Below the pieces are notes generated by a model. That model did not search any database. It was not told where the DNA came from and saw nothing but the letters and a program-made list of their open reading frames with translations. The position numbers and the translations under genes were made by a program. Shown here in pieces: positions 1 through 12,300 of a stretch of 64,000 bases of DNA. Source of the stretch: Rotaria sp. Silwood1 (lineage: Eukaryota; Rotifera; Eurotatoria; Philodinida; Philodinidae); assembly GCA_905250075.1 (NCBI GenBank), contig CAJNOP010000017.1, positions 1,805,734 through 1,869,733 of the forward strand, in the 5' to 3' direction. How positions within the stretch are numbered: the stretch's first letter is position 1; every line of letters starts with the position of its first letter.

Positions 1-429
1 GGTCAGAGTTATTTACTTTCCCTTGACAACGAGTTTTTTTGCGACTACATACCCTTCAGGTTACCTAAGAAATATTGTTTCCTTTTTGAGTGAAATACAA
101 ATAATGATATGAAGTTCATGACATTCATTTTGAAAATTACTTTGCGAATTTTTCGTTAAGTTATTATGTAAAATAGTTTCATTTTGTTGTGAACATTTAA
201 TTTTTTCTAAAACCGTATAAACATCAATATTTTATCTAAGCGCGATTGTAGAAAAAACAAAAGGTGAAAGTTATTGAAAATTCTTTTTCCTCATAGCAAT
301 GATTCCATAATCAAAGAACAAAAGTTTCAACGTAAAATATATTTCAGCAATCAACAATATTGCATGATCTGATTTATTAATTCTTTGTTGTTATATTCGC
401 TTTAGAACTTAATGGTTGTTCTGCAATTT

Positions 430-1055
430 GCCTAGAAGGAAGTCTCCTGAGCTGCGCCCTTTCGATATGCATGATATTTTACCTAGAGATGCTACATAGT
501 TTTCTAATAAAAACTGTAGAAGAGTTTGAATCCCTATTGGGATTTTACTAAACTATCGAATTTTTTATATGTCTATTTTCTAGAGATCCCAGATTTTGGA
601 AAACTTGTATTTTCGACTTTTGATCTGATACTTTGTGCATATAGAGAACTGAATTCTACTAATTTGCATAAGAAATTCAGAGATCAATAAAAAAAAGTAT
701 CTTCGATACATAAACCTTTCCGAAAATGCATCTTGTATACAGTAAACATGGAAAAGCATCATATCTCGAAGAGACTTTGTTCAAAAATGTCGAGTAGTTT
801 TAATGAAAGCTGGTCCAGTTGAGTTTTCTGTATGAGCAAAGTTTCAGATCGAAATTCGACAATACGAGTTTTCAGAAAACATATAATCTCGAGAAAATAG
901 ACATATTAAAAATTCGATAGCTTTGTCAAACGTCAACAGGAATCCAAATCTTTTTAAAATTTTTATTAAAACACTATGTAGTATTTATAGGCAAATAACC
1001 CATGAAATCGAAAGAGGACAGTTGAAGACGTTTCCTCGCTAGGTCTATGAGTGAA
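430..1055. repeat. degenerate foldback element (long inverted repeat)
   Basis: The left arm (about 430-690) reads as the imperfect reverse complement of the right arm (about 790-1055), separated by about 100 bp. Matching landmarks are CTATCGAATTTTT (about 553) against AAAAATTCGATAG (about 909), ATGTCTATTTTCT (about 569) against AGAAAATAGACAT (about 893), and GCCCTTTCGAT (about 456) against ATCGAAAGAGGAC (about 1006). I estimate arm identity around 70 percent by eye. There is no coding sequence between the arms. It is probably an old non-autonomous DNA element; I did not find a target-site duplication. Confidence 0.6.
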
Positions 1056-2364
1056 AAATTACAAATAATTCATGCTCTTATTCTATTTAATCTAAGCACA
1101 ACAATTTATACGAACATAGTATATGACACTTCGTGATATGAAATATAATCATATGGATCATTAACTCCTTCGAAACACTATCAAGTAGTATCTAGATGTT
1201 CGTGTTTATCCCGATCTATTTTCCAAAATAAATGATCTGTTTCTTTAAAATTAGCGATTTCGACGTTTGAAACTATTGTCTTATTCTTAAACTCATGAGA
1301 TTAAATTTTTTTATAAACGGCTACAATCAATAGAGATTTAATCGGGTTATCTGTCCGTGTGTTTGAATTTAAAATTCTCGGTTGTCAGAGATAAAACTCA
1401 CAAAATAAGTCTTTCAGAGAGTTTCGGGCTCTATTAGTCGTTCGAATTCTTTTTGGTATAAAAGTACTTAACTATACATCATGAAGATATTTTGAAAATA
1501 AAGCTTGAGAAAAAATGCATATGCTATTGTTGAAAGAAAAAAATTGGCTCTTTATAATGTTCCTGTCATAGAATACCAAAGAATCACAATTAATGCAAAA
1601 ATTTTGGTCCGCTTGTTACTTAAATGAGGCGTAAATCATAATTTTCTTTCGTATGATGCTGAAAACAGTGAGTCTTTGACGCAATATAGTCTAGTTCAAA
1701 CGGAATTCGAAAAGAAAAAAACTTCATGGCTTCTTTTAAAAAGTCTCAAAAGTTTTGGATATCTACGAAAAGCAATATGTTTCTCGGCCCATAACGATGC
1801 TAAGATATTTTACTATACATAAAATAGGCATCATCTCATAAAGAACAAATCTATGCCATATAGATATTCGTTTGTGGAACTCATATATTTCGATGAAAAC
1901 AATGAGTATAAGTTTTGAGTCGAAGTTTTGCTGCTTCTCTCACTTTACAAGCCTTGACCACTGAAGAGCACAGACACTAGACTTCTTTCTCGGAGCTTCG
2001 TAACAATGACAACAGGTGCTCAGCGGCATTAACGAACAGATTGGGCTATTCTAGAACATCCTAACGTTTTTCTCAAAATTTAAATGACTCGAAAAAGTTT
2101 GCAAATGCTTGAAAAAAAGATAGTCTTTTGTTTTTACGTAGATAAAAAAATATCTACAAAATGTCAAAAATGATCGATAGTGATACACTGATTTGTCATT
2201 ATCGTCATGTGATCAGCATAAAAAAAAGCAGACTTCTGGACTTGTTCATGCTTCCTTATACTTCATTATACATCCTTCTAATTCTCTGTACTTATGTTCC
2301 CAAAACTGAACAAAATTGTTCTGTTGTTGGAAAATAACAAAAACAGCTCTTCCCAAAAAAAAGA

Positions 2365-2412
2365 GCAAAAGCGTTCTGTTTTTGAGAATTTCCAATAACA
2401 GAACACTTTTGC
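2365..2412. repeat. short imperfect hairpin
   Basis: GCAAAAGCGTTCTGTTTTT at 2365-2383 is nearly the reverse complement of AATAACAGAACACTTTTGC at 2394-2412, giving a 19-bp stem with about two mismatches and a 10-nt loop. Flanking copies of TTCTGT suggest a repeat remnant. Function unknown. Confidence 0.4.
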
Positions 2413-5400
2413 TTTGTTTTATGGCTAAAAATCAAGGGAAAAAAGTATATTTTTCTCTAATACTTCTTGGTGGTTCTGTACTTCTTCTTACTTTGGAAGT
2501 AAAGAAGTCTACGTTTTTCCCGTCTGCGTGAACTGATCCATGTATAACTTTAGGAAATAATCAAAATCAGTATTTGTCAGTTTATCGATATATATTATAG
2601 TACGTTACGATCTACCTTAGCTACAAGGGACATATATATATATATAACAGACTTATTTGCCAATTAAATCAATGTCTAGAGTAATAATAATAATATCAAA
2701 TTAAGAAAAACAGAATGCAAACAAGAAAAATACCGAACGAATAATAAGAAGGTAAACAAAAAGTAAAGCATGGGTAAATTTTAAAAAAATGCTGTTCGAA
2801 ATACAGAAATAAATAGAACTAAAAGCATTTCTAGCGGTCGATTATCTTGGAGAATAACTATAGTTTGTGAGAGACTTTCCACAGAATTTATTGTGTATTA
2901 GCATAATGAAGCTAAAAGAATACATGTAAGTTTCACATTTCATTAGCAAAGAGGCTACACTAACAAACTTTTTCTTTTATTGACCGGAGATCTAGCAGAT
3001 CATTTTTGAGTGTAAATTATTTGTGAAAATACGCAGACCTTCTTTTTTTATTATCAGGAAAGTTTAAGTGGTCTTTAGACGTATATTTATAGACTATAGA
3101 AAATAATATAATTCTAAAGATTTCCTGGATCTTTATGGTAATTTAAAATTGAGTACCGTGGTTTTTTTAATTTTAGACCGAGAGTAAATAAAACATTGTC
3201 TGCTATAAGTGCCGATCGTCTATCGACAACATGTTTTTTATTGTGTCATTGACTATTTCTTATCGTCTATCTCTTTGTTTCCCGCATTCGAACAAGGGAA
3301 ATAAACGAAAAAAACATCACTGACGAACGTCTTAGGAATGTGACAGTAACATTATGGCTAAAAAATGATCCCCATTATGGTTATTGCTTTAAATGAATCA
3401 GACATTGTTTTTTGTTATCGTATTATTATATGATGCAGAATGGAGAAAAAATTCTTTTTTAGGAAAAATATTCGAAACCTATTGGTGTCATAAGCAACGT
3501 AGTTTGTTTTAAATGAATTTCTTTTTGTTTATTATAAATATTACCCTATTTAGTGTTGGATAAAAGTACATAGTGTAATGGATTATGAATATGTATGTAT
3601 GCAGTCAAACGGACATGGTTTTCATAATTGGTGATTAAGGATCATTCGATACAAAATATTAAAAAAGTACAGAACGAAAAAGAAAGACATGACAAGAAAA
3701 AGTACATACATATCATTAAATTGTAATCGATGGAGCATAAATCATATGTAAACAACATAAGTAAGCATGTATTATATTTTTTTTTCTCTTGTTACACAAG
3801 AGAGAAAATTTTCTACGCTGGCTTTTTTGCAATTATTCGTGACCTAGGTTTTGAGTTCTTCCAACGGTACGTTGATGATTTTATAAGTATCTTCATGCTA
3901 GATTTTTTTGGAAATGTGAAAGTCAGAAAGAAAGACTTTATTTGATAGAAATCAAAAAGTGTAGAGAAGAATGTACTAACAATTTATAACAGTCGATTGG
4001 TGAATAAATCTGATTTTATCGTTTTCTAAGAGAAAAATCCTTGTGATTATTTTTCATGCTTATCGATTTTTATGACATATAATATTAAGCCTGTATTGAA
4101 TGAATAATAAATGTTTTCCTTTTGTGAAAGAAGTGCTGAGTTGCAAGAAAAAAACAGAACTATGCAAGTCCGAATCTAGACTCGAACTCGAAAACTGAGT
4201 AACATTGAGTTGAGTCTTGGATTCAAAAAAAACAAAAATTTACAATTCAATATTCAAATTATTTTTAGAACCTGTAGATTGTTGTCTGCAACAAAAAAAT
4301 ATTAGCAGTGACCTTACTTTCAAAAAATTTAATTCATATTAATTTGTTAATAGTTACTGTTAACAGTGACCCGGCAACGAGTTAACTGAAAATTCGTAGA
4401 TTTGTTTCTTTCGTTAAGAAAGAACTACCTGGGAAAAATCACGAGTTTTCTCAAAGGTCGATCAAAAATTTTCTGGGTCGAGGAATACGAAAGCTTTTGA
4501 TCAAACTATATAAAAAAGTTTTGATTTTCTCTAAATAGTTACTTTTTTGACGAAAGAATCAAATCCAAGAATTTTCCGTTATCCCAATACTCGATAATTT
4601 AGGACTTTTCTCCTCTATAGAAACAGCTCTTAGCTTAGGTTTTTTCCTTATAGAAGATCATGTCCTTTTTACTGTGATTTGAATCTTGATAAAAGACAAG
4701 TTGATTTTATCATTGATAATTCTGCATTAGTTTTATGAGGAGGTAAGTGTAGCGCCCATGCATCAAATTATAACCAACGGTGATAAAAAATGCTTAAATA
4801 TTAGAAGGGCACTCAGATGCTGAGAAGGTAGTATGGTGCTCATCGAGTTTTGTAACATATCATAGAATGTATGTTCATATATAAGTAAGATTAATATTGT
4901 TCAAATTCAGTTTTTTCGATCAAGAAAAAACTAACTTACGATGCAAAAATAATGGTACAAAATGCCGATCCTTATATTTCTTCAGAGATACGGTTTTAGA
5001 AAGAAATTTTTTACAGTTCAATGGGAAATGTTCTCCTCTATCGGACTGTATATGACTTATTTTTGTTAGCCACTCATAAACAGAACAGCATGAGAAGAAG
5101 TAGAGAAAATCCTAAAAATAGCTCTGCCCTTTTTGCATATTTCAAATAAGCAACATAAAATGTCGACTATTGCGTCTCTTTTTTAAATAAGTGTTAGTAC
5201 AATTAGTATTTTTACGATTTGATAGGAAATTTTCTCTTCTTTCGAACTCTGTATAATTTTTTTTTGCCATGCATTCATAAACGAAATGAGACGAAGAAAA
5301 GTAGAAATGTCCGTACAGAAAATTTTTGATCTTTTCCTTGATTAATGCGGAAAAATCTTTTAAACTAACGGAAATATGATGTTAAGATGGTATCAGATAA

Positions 5401-6891
5401 ATCAGCAGCGGCTAGCTATTAATAAAATAGAACAAAAATTTCATTTTTCATTAGAAAAAGCATGAAAAGCAAAAAATCTTTATTTAACAACTGAACATAG
5501 TTCTGCACGCAACATGTGACAAAGATTCTTCCGAACGCATTGAACCATAGCCTGTAATGTAGTTTTACTAAGTTACTTGATCTTTTATTTGATTGTAGAA
5601 GCCTATAAATTTACATTTTTAGTTTTTCAATTATTCTCATGCACTTTTCTGCCGATAAATTCAAAATTGTTTCCATTAATATTTTGACTGATTTACAGAA
5701 TTTCTCCGATAAATCAATGAAGAGATTAAAAATTTCTTGCATGGACATTCTTCTTTTCTTCGTTTCATTTTATCTATGAATGTGTGACCAAAAACAAATT
5801 ATATACAGTTTAAAAAAAGAGAAAATTTCTTTCTAGAGAGATATCTATGAAGAAATCTAAGGATCGACATTTTATGCCATTACTTTTTCATTATACATTA
5901 TTTAGAGAAAATGACAAGTTTTTGTAAAAATCTACTAAAGATTTGCAATACTTGACGAATCTGAAGCTAAAGTTGGTTTTTGTTGAAATTTCTATATTCA
6001 TTTTCAATTAGAGATATGTAAGATAGGTTAATAGTTAGCACATTTTTCTGAGTCAGAGTACAGAATTCGAAAAGAAAACTTACTCTGCGCATCTCTAGTT
6101 TCAATAAACCATCTACAGATTCGGATTCTTCAGTCCTTTCAAACTCGTAGTTAAGTTTTAGAAAAAAATCATTTTTATCTCCAAATAATGTTTTCTTTAT
6201 CATAAAAATTGAAGTGTAATAGCATTACTCTTATTTGTAGTTTTGACCTAAATTTCTACCTTAATTTTCAATACAATAAGTATCACCCCTTAGTTTCAGT
6301 AGCAAACTGTGCTGACCGTTCTATATCTATACATATCTCCTTGCAGTTGTATTATTTCTTTTTATGTAGGATCACTTTTATTTATTTTTTTTCGTCCATA
6401 AAGATCAGGAACTAGATATCGAGTCATGAAAAACTTGTTATTAATATTCTTTGTAAAAATAAACAGAAGATGAAAAAAAAACTCATAAATGTAATCAAAA
6501 TAAGTTTAGGAAAGATCGTCTATATGATCTATTGATGGAAAGGCAACGAAATTTACTCTGTTCTTCTGGGACAGATAAACGAACATAAAATTGTTGAATA
6601 TTATATTTAGAGACGTAAGGAGATCGGTTGATCTGCTACCACTGCAACGCCAAAATAGGTGTTTGGTTTTAAAAATTTTTTGACGTCTCAAATCAGTTTT
6701 TGGAGATGTTTTTGTCTGGTTTCTTGTCAATAGGTTTTCTACCGTCATTCTTTTGCTGTCTCATTTAAAAATTTTCGGAAATTAAGATGACTGCAGACGC
6801 TGCCGATCAATGCATTGCTTTGCATCTCTAATTATATTCATATGATTCTTTAAGAGCAAGATTTAGTCATCCTTGAGAAATTTACTTTCAG

Positions 6892-9305
6892 ATGAATTCG
6901 TTAATTTATCATTTTCTCATCTTTGTTTTGGTCTCTATTAAATCTGGACACAGTTATCCACAAGGTGCACCAACACGTTCATGTACATCAATGATTCCTG
7001 ACCACAGTGTTTCTTCTCAACGGTGTTCAGCAAAATATACAATTACATCAGATAAATTACAATATGACACAACTGACACGGTTCGTAGTAAGTATAATTC
7101 AGAAAATTTTTCTTCATGAAATAAAATTTTTGTCAATCATAGTTACTGTTAGTGGTGCAACAGATGTTGATACATTTAGAGGTATTCTATTAATAGCAAA
7201 AACGGGAACGAATGCACAAATTATTGGCACTTGGTCAATAGTAGGTTCAAATATTCAAACACTTTCCTGTGATGGAAAAGCAAATACTGGTATAACTCAT
7301 AACTCACCATCTGACAAATCATCGATAGAAGCACTTTGGCATCCACCATCAACTATAATTGAAGGCTCTACTGTTATCAAGTAAATGGACTTTTTAGTTA
7401 TTTTACCTTACATGTATTTTAACCAATATTTAGAGCAACAATTGTCGAATCATATGAGCGAATATATGTAAATTGTTTTACTGTTACATTAACAGCTAGA
7501 CATGTAAATTATATACAATTATTATTAAATAAAATTTTTTATTTAAATTTATTTAGACTACTCCAGCTACTACTGGAGCAAGTGTAAGTGTAGTAACTTG
7601 TTTTTTTTATTTATTAAATTATTCAGTCATCGTAACTCAGTTTCTCATTGAAATGTTTATAAAAGTCGACATCTTAAGAATTTATTTGTTCATTCAATTT
7701 GCTTTTAAAATACTGATAAATCATTTTTATTTTCTATACATAATAGACAAGTTCTGCAGCTACCACTGTCAGCAGTAGTTATATTNNNNNNNNNNNNNNN
7801 NNNNNNNNNNNNNNNNNNNNNNNNNNNNNNNNNNNNNNNNNNNNNNNNNNNNNNNNNNNNNNNNNNNNNNNNNNNNNNNNNNNNNCTACTGGTACTTCTC
7901 CTGCTACTGATACTTCCCCTGCTACTAATACTCCTACTAGTTCACAAAGCGACGACCCTGGAGCTATTATTAGTTGGACATGTGAAAATGGCGTTACATC
8001 TGTTAAAATGGAAATTAACAATTTAAAACCATCACAATGGCTGGCTTTAGGCCTTTCACTTGATGATAAAATGGTATAGAATATTAGCTTACTTATATTT
8101 TATAAATACTTATATTTTAATATATAGGGTGAAGATCACGTTTTTGTTTGCAAACGTTTAGCTGATGATAAAATCTCAGTTAATCGTTGTCTTAATCCAC
8201 GTGGTACTTCACGACCAGTGTTATATAGTACAATGGTAAATCCGGGTTGTACATTAACACTTACTTCCCTGAAATTTGAAAATGGTATAGCCTATTGTGA
8301 ATTTACTTTATCAAATTTTACTAGTTCAAAACGGCGACGACGTGATATTTCTTCACTATCTCAATCTAGAACTTATATTCCACTTATAGCTATTGGAGAT
8401 TTAGATAGTTCAAGTAAGTTTAGATTTTATCCAATAAAATATCTTTTATTCATATATAAATAGATGAAATGATTATGCATAAAACACGCAAAGCATTATC
8501 ACAAAATATTCAACTTAATACAGAAATCAAAATTACTTATAATACAAATTCAGCTTTAGACGAATCCGCACAAGCAAGTTTAAGGAAAGCACATGCCGTT
8601 CTTATGATATTTACTTGGATATTTTATGTTCCAATTGGTATTCTTATTGCACTTTATTTTAAAAAAGCATGGCCGGATAGAAAATGGTGTGGAAAAGCAA
8701 TCTGGTTTGCTGTTCATCGTGCAATAATGACAGTGGCTACTGTTTTAACATTAATTGCTTTTATGCTTATCCTTGCTTATAAAAAAGGTGAATGGGTATC
8801 ACGAGAATATAGACCTGAATATAATCATTCAGTCATTGGTATAATTGTAGTATGTTTTACTATAATTCAACTAATAATGTCAATATATCGTTGTGAACCT
8901 CATGATAAATATCGTTATATTTTTAATTATACACATGGATTTCTTGGTTTAGTGGCATTGATATTTTCAATTGTAGCTATGTATATTGCATTATTTTTTC
9001 CAGATTATAATTTTACAAGTAATGCAACATGGGGAATTTTAACTGCATGGACATGTTGGTTATTTTTTATATTTTTTGTATTCTGGTTTATTGGATATCG
9101 TTTTGAAAAAAAGTCAACTAAAAAACCTGATACGAATTCATATGAATTGGATAATCATCATCAAAATGGATCAGCGCATGCTGACTCAATACAAGAGACA
9201 AATAATAGTATACAAGATTGGATTAAAGGAATTTTAATTTCTGTCCATGCTATAATTGCTCTGGCATTAGCGCTGGCATTGTCTATTCTCGTTGGAAGAG
9301 TATAG
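6892..9305 (+). CDS. Reeler-DOMON-cytochrome b561 protein (FRRS1-like)
   Basis: Predicted membrane electron-transfer protein, probably a ferric-chelate or similar reductase that moves electrons across the membrane using ascorbate. My exons: 6892-7087, 7143-7380, 7434-7503, 7557-7583, 7747-8073 (contains the N gap), 8128-8413, 8464-9305; phases agree throughout, giving about 661 residues counting the nominal gap. A signal peptide (about 1-21) precedes a Reeler domain (about 22-165, starting YPQGAP with paired Cys). A Thr/Ser/Pro linker follows, then a DOMON domain (about 250-380) and a cytochrome b561 core. Four histidines in the core (about 426, 467, 504 and 540, in AHA, VHR, NHS and THG) are the expected haem ligands. 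A final hydrophobic helix lies near the C-terminus. The 27-nt exon 4 is a microexon in the linker. AATAAA at 9317-9322 is a possible poly(A) signal. The family call is strong; the substrate is inferred. Confidence 0.85.
7747..7944 (+). repeat. 18-bp minisatellite coding the Thr/Pro linker, interrupted by a gap
   Basis: After the gap the coding strand shows 18-nt units encoding ATGTSP, ATDTSP and ATNTP. The 100 N at 7786-7885 fall exactly here, so the assembly probably broke in a longer tandem array. The real linker length is unknown. It lies between the Reeler and DOMON domains and looks like an O-glycosylated mucin-type spacer. Confidence 0.7.
7786..7885. other. assembly gap, 100 N
   Basis: Exactly 100 N, the usual placeholder for a gap of unknown size. 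It lies inside coding exon 5 of the FRRS1-like gene, in a tandem repeat. Confidence 0.95.
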
Positions 9306-12300
9306 AGAAAAAAGAAAATAAAGAATAGTTGAAACAAACAAGAGATTATTACCGTTTATATGCTCTATTCTCATACTTATCTTTCTGCTTGATCAATATT
9401 TATTTTAACCTTTTTTTTGAATAAAAATAACAGAACTTACAGCATTAGTAAATTAATTGTTTTTTTTATTTAAGAATAAATCACAGGATGTTAATAGAAT
9501 ATGTGTCTGAAAATCGATTTAATAATCTCCACGATTATTTAATTTATTTTAAGGTTATGAAATACTATTTTTTTGACTGTTTCTGTTTCTCGAAGACGAT
9601 ACAACTGAGCAAGCTAAAATGTTTACCACATATAGAGCACTAAAAATAAGAAAAGATATGTTCAAGAAAAAAAATTTAATTTGATTTTTGTGGTTTTTTA
9701 TGAAACATGGTTGCTTACGATCTGTATCTAACTTTGTTCAATGGGACTGAACTTTTTGCCACTGATACTTGAAAGTATTCTCCAGAGGTTAAATCGGTAG
9801 TTTTCGTTTTTGAGATTACTATCCGGTTTTACAGGATCTTAAAAGTCAAGACCCATGTTTTGGTACTAAACATTTATATATTCCTCTCGTAAAAGAAAAG
9901 AAAGTGAACTTTTTGGAAATGCTTAATTCTTTACTAACAATACCTTCACAAGGGTTGCTGATAAAATAATTTTATAAATATAGTAATAGCCTGTCTAATA
10001 TGCTAATGATGTGATCTGATTCATCGAATGTGCAAATTCTGATGTGTAGGACTTTTTGATTGATACAATAATCACATTGTGAAAAAAGAGGTTGAACGAC
10101 GTATTAAGTCTTGTTTTCTTTTTCTTTGACCACATTATTGAGTAGGCCGAAGCATCATCAATCCTATTTTATTATAGTAATCGAAAAAAACGAGAGAGTG
10201 AACCTATGAGAATGAATGTCAGAAGAATACATATGTTTTGGACACAGTTGATTAAATAAACATGTACTTTGCTTTGTGGCGTTCTATAATTCCTACAGAC
10301 ATTTAATTCATAATAAATACTATGTCGACTTCTCAGGATTTAAGATTTATTATGTGTATATTAATTTTGTTTTCGATTACCTTTCAGATGTCTAATATTG
10401 GCGGCATGATCACTTGTATGCTTTAGTATGTGTAATTCACCGAGATAATGTGAAGTTTTGATATATGTCTAATTCACTAGTGAACTTCTTCATCAATTTA
10501 TATTACATAGAAATTTCGAAAGATCTCTATTGAATACAAGTAGAGAAGATTTCATTTCGAAAATACAGACTTTTTTCCATTTTTTCAAAGTTATTGATTT
10601 TGCAGATCCGATATTCCAAAGGCAGAGCGATAAAAAAAAAACTTTTTTACCGGTTAATATCACATGAAATTTCCCACAAAAAAGGTTCTGATCGTTGTCA
10701 AATCATACACTTGCTTTATTTTCTACAATCGTTCAACAACTGGTCATTCTAATGACTATCGAGGATTAAAAATTAAAAATTACTTCTGAGCCATTGGTTT
10801 AAGGGTGTCTAAAAAAATCTTCAGCTCAATCGGATAAAGTTTGACTGGTTTCATAAGCAACCAAGATGAGGCTCTATGGAAAGTCAAAACTTCCCCCAAA
10901 AATAATCGGAAAAATCTACTTCTAAGTTTTTCTCTCGAACACATGTCTCTGTATTTTCGATGCTGTATCTGTAATACAAATTTCAACTCGGAGAGCATCG
11001 CAAATCTCCTATTACCAGAAAATTCAAATTTCTGCACATTATTATACAATGAATGATACAAGTTAAGCAATACTGCTGCAAGTGTTCAGATTAAATGTCT
11101 ATGATTTAAAGCTGAAATTTCTTTGTACACATTCAATTAAAGGGATATAACTCATAGTCTAACGTTTGATTGAATCAAGAAAGTTATTTTAATAAGGTGC
11201 GGGAAATTCAAAATTTTAGCATAAATTTTTTTTGTCAATGTATTATATATGGTTGGATAGAGCTCATCAAACTGTATAAGAAAATGTATTTTAAAAAATT
11301 TTTTCTTGCTTTATATCAAAAAAAAAATCAAAATACTTTGATGATTTCAGTCCATGTAAAATCGACTACTTTTGAGAAATGATATTTAAATTTCTCTTTT
11401 TCTTGTTCCAATAATTCTAAGAATATTATTTTCTTTATCAGTATGAAAAACTGAGTATAAAACATTAATTTAAATTAATGTTTTATACTCAGTTTTTCAT
11501 ACTGATAAAGAAAATAATATTCTTAGAATTATTGGAACAAGAAAAAGAGAAATTTAAATATCATTTCTCAAAAGTAGTCGATTTTTACATGGACTGATAT
11601 CATCAAAGTATTTTGATTTTTTTTTTGATATAAAGCAAGAAAAAATTTTTTAAAATACATTTTCTTATACAGTTTGATGAGCTCTATCCAACCATATATA
11701 ATACATTGACAAAAAAAATTTATGCTAAAATTTTGAATTTCCCGCACCTTACATTTATTTGAAACATATTTTAGAAGTCAAAAAAGAAATTAAATACAAC
11801 TACCTTATGAAGCCAAGATTCTTAAGTTACTCAATGAAGCATTTATGAATAGTTAACAGTAATGATGTCATGTCAACTGGGTCTGTCGAACTGTCTTCGA
11901 GAATTAGAAACGGCCAAAAAGAGATGGCAGAGCACTCTTAAAGACTAGGTTTGTGGTAGAAATACTATTTTAACGTTTTCTTTATTCGTAGGAAATTAAT
12001 CTATTTGAATTAAATAAAAAGTATTGATAACGTAGTTTTTGACATAGTTTGATGAATTGAGTCAAGAACATTAAAGTGGTTCATAATAAATGTTGATCGA
12101 ACCTTCGATTGATACTAAAAACTAAGAAAAAAATTATAATAGAAATAATTATTTACATTTCTTTTTTATTTACTGAAAATAATAAATAATTGATGAAGTG
12201 TCAATTCTTAATGTGTCATAGTGTGACAGATGTTAGTTTTTAAATAACAGTCATTGTTTGACTTTTACCAAAATGCAAGATATTAATTTTCTATTCTTCT

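Larger units (their letters stand above)
1..6891. other. gene-free AT-rich region
   Basis: No open frame here looks like a conserved protein; the longest are about 80 codons and of low complexity. The stretch holds a degenerate foldback (about 430-1055), a short hairpin (2365-2412), a small TA run near 2632-2645 and otherwise unremarkable AT-rich sequence. A pyrimidine tract ending in AG at 6890-6891 closes it directly against the next gene's ATG. Confidence 0.6.

Noticed and set aside
7007-7384. 125-codon frame read as an independent gene
   Set aside because: Its C-terminal part is exon 2 of the FRRS1-like gene; the first part reads out of frame through exon 1 and intron 1.
10780-11070. 96-codon minus-strand frame
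   Set aside because: No recognisable domain, no splice-linked partners and an overlapping plus-strand frame of similar length; likely chance.
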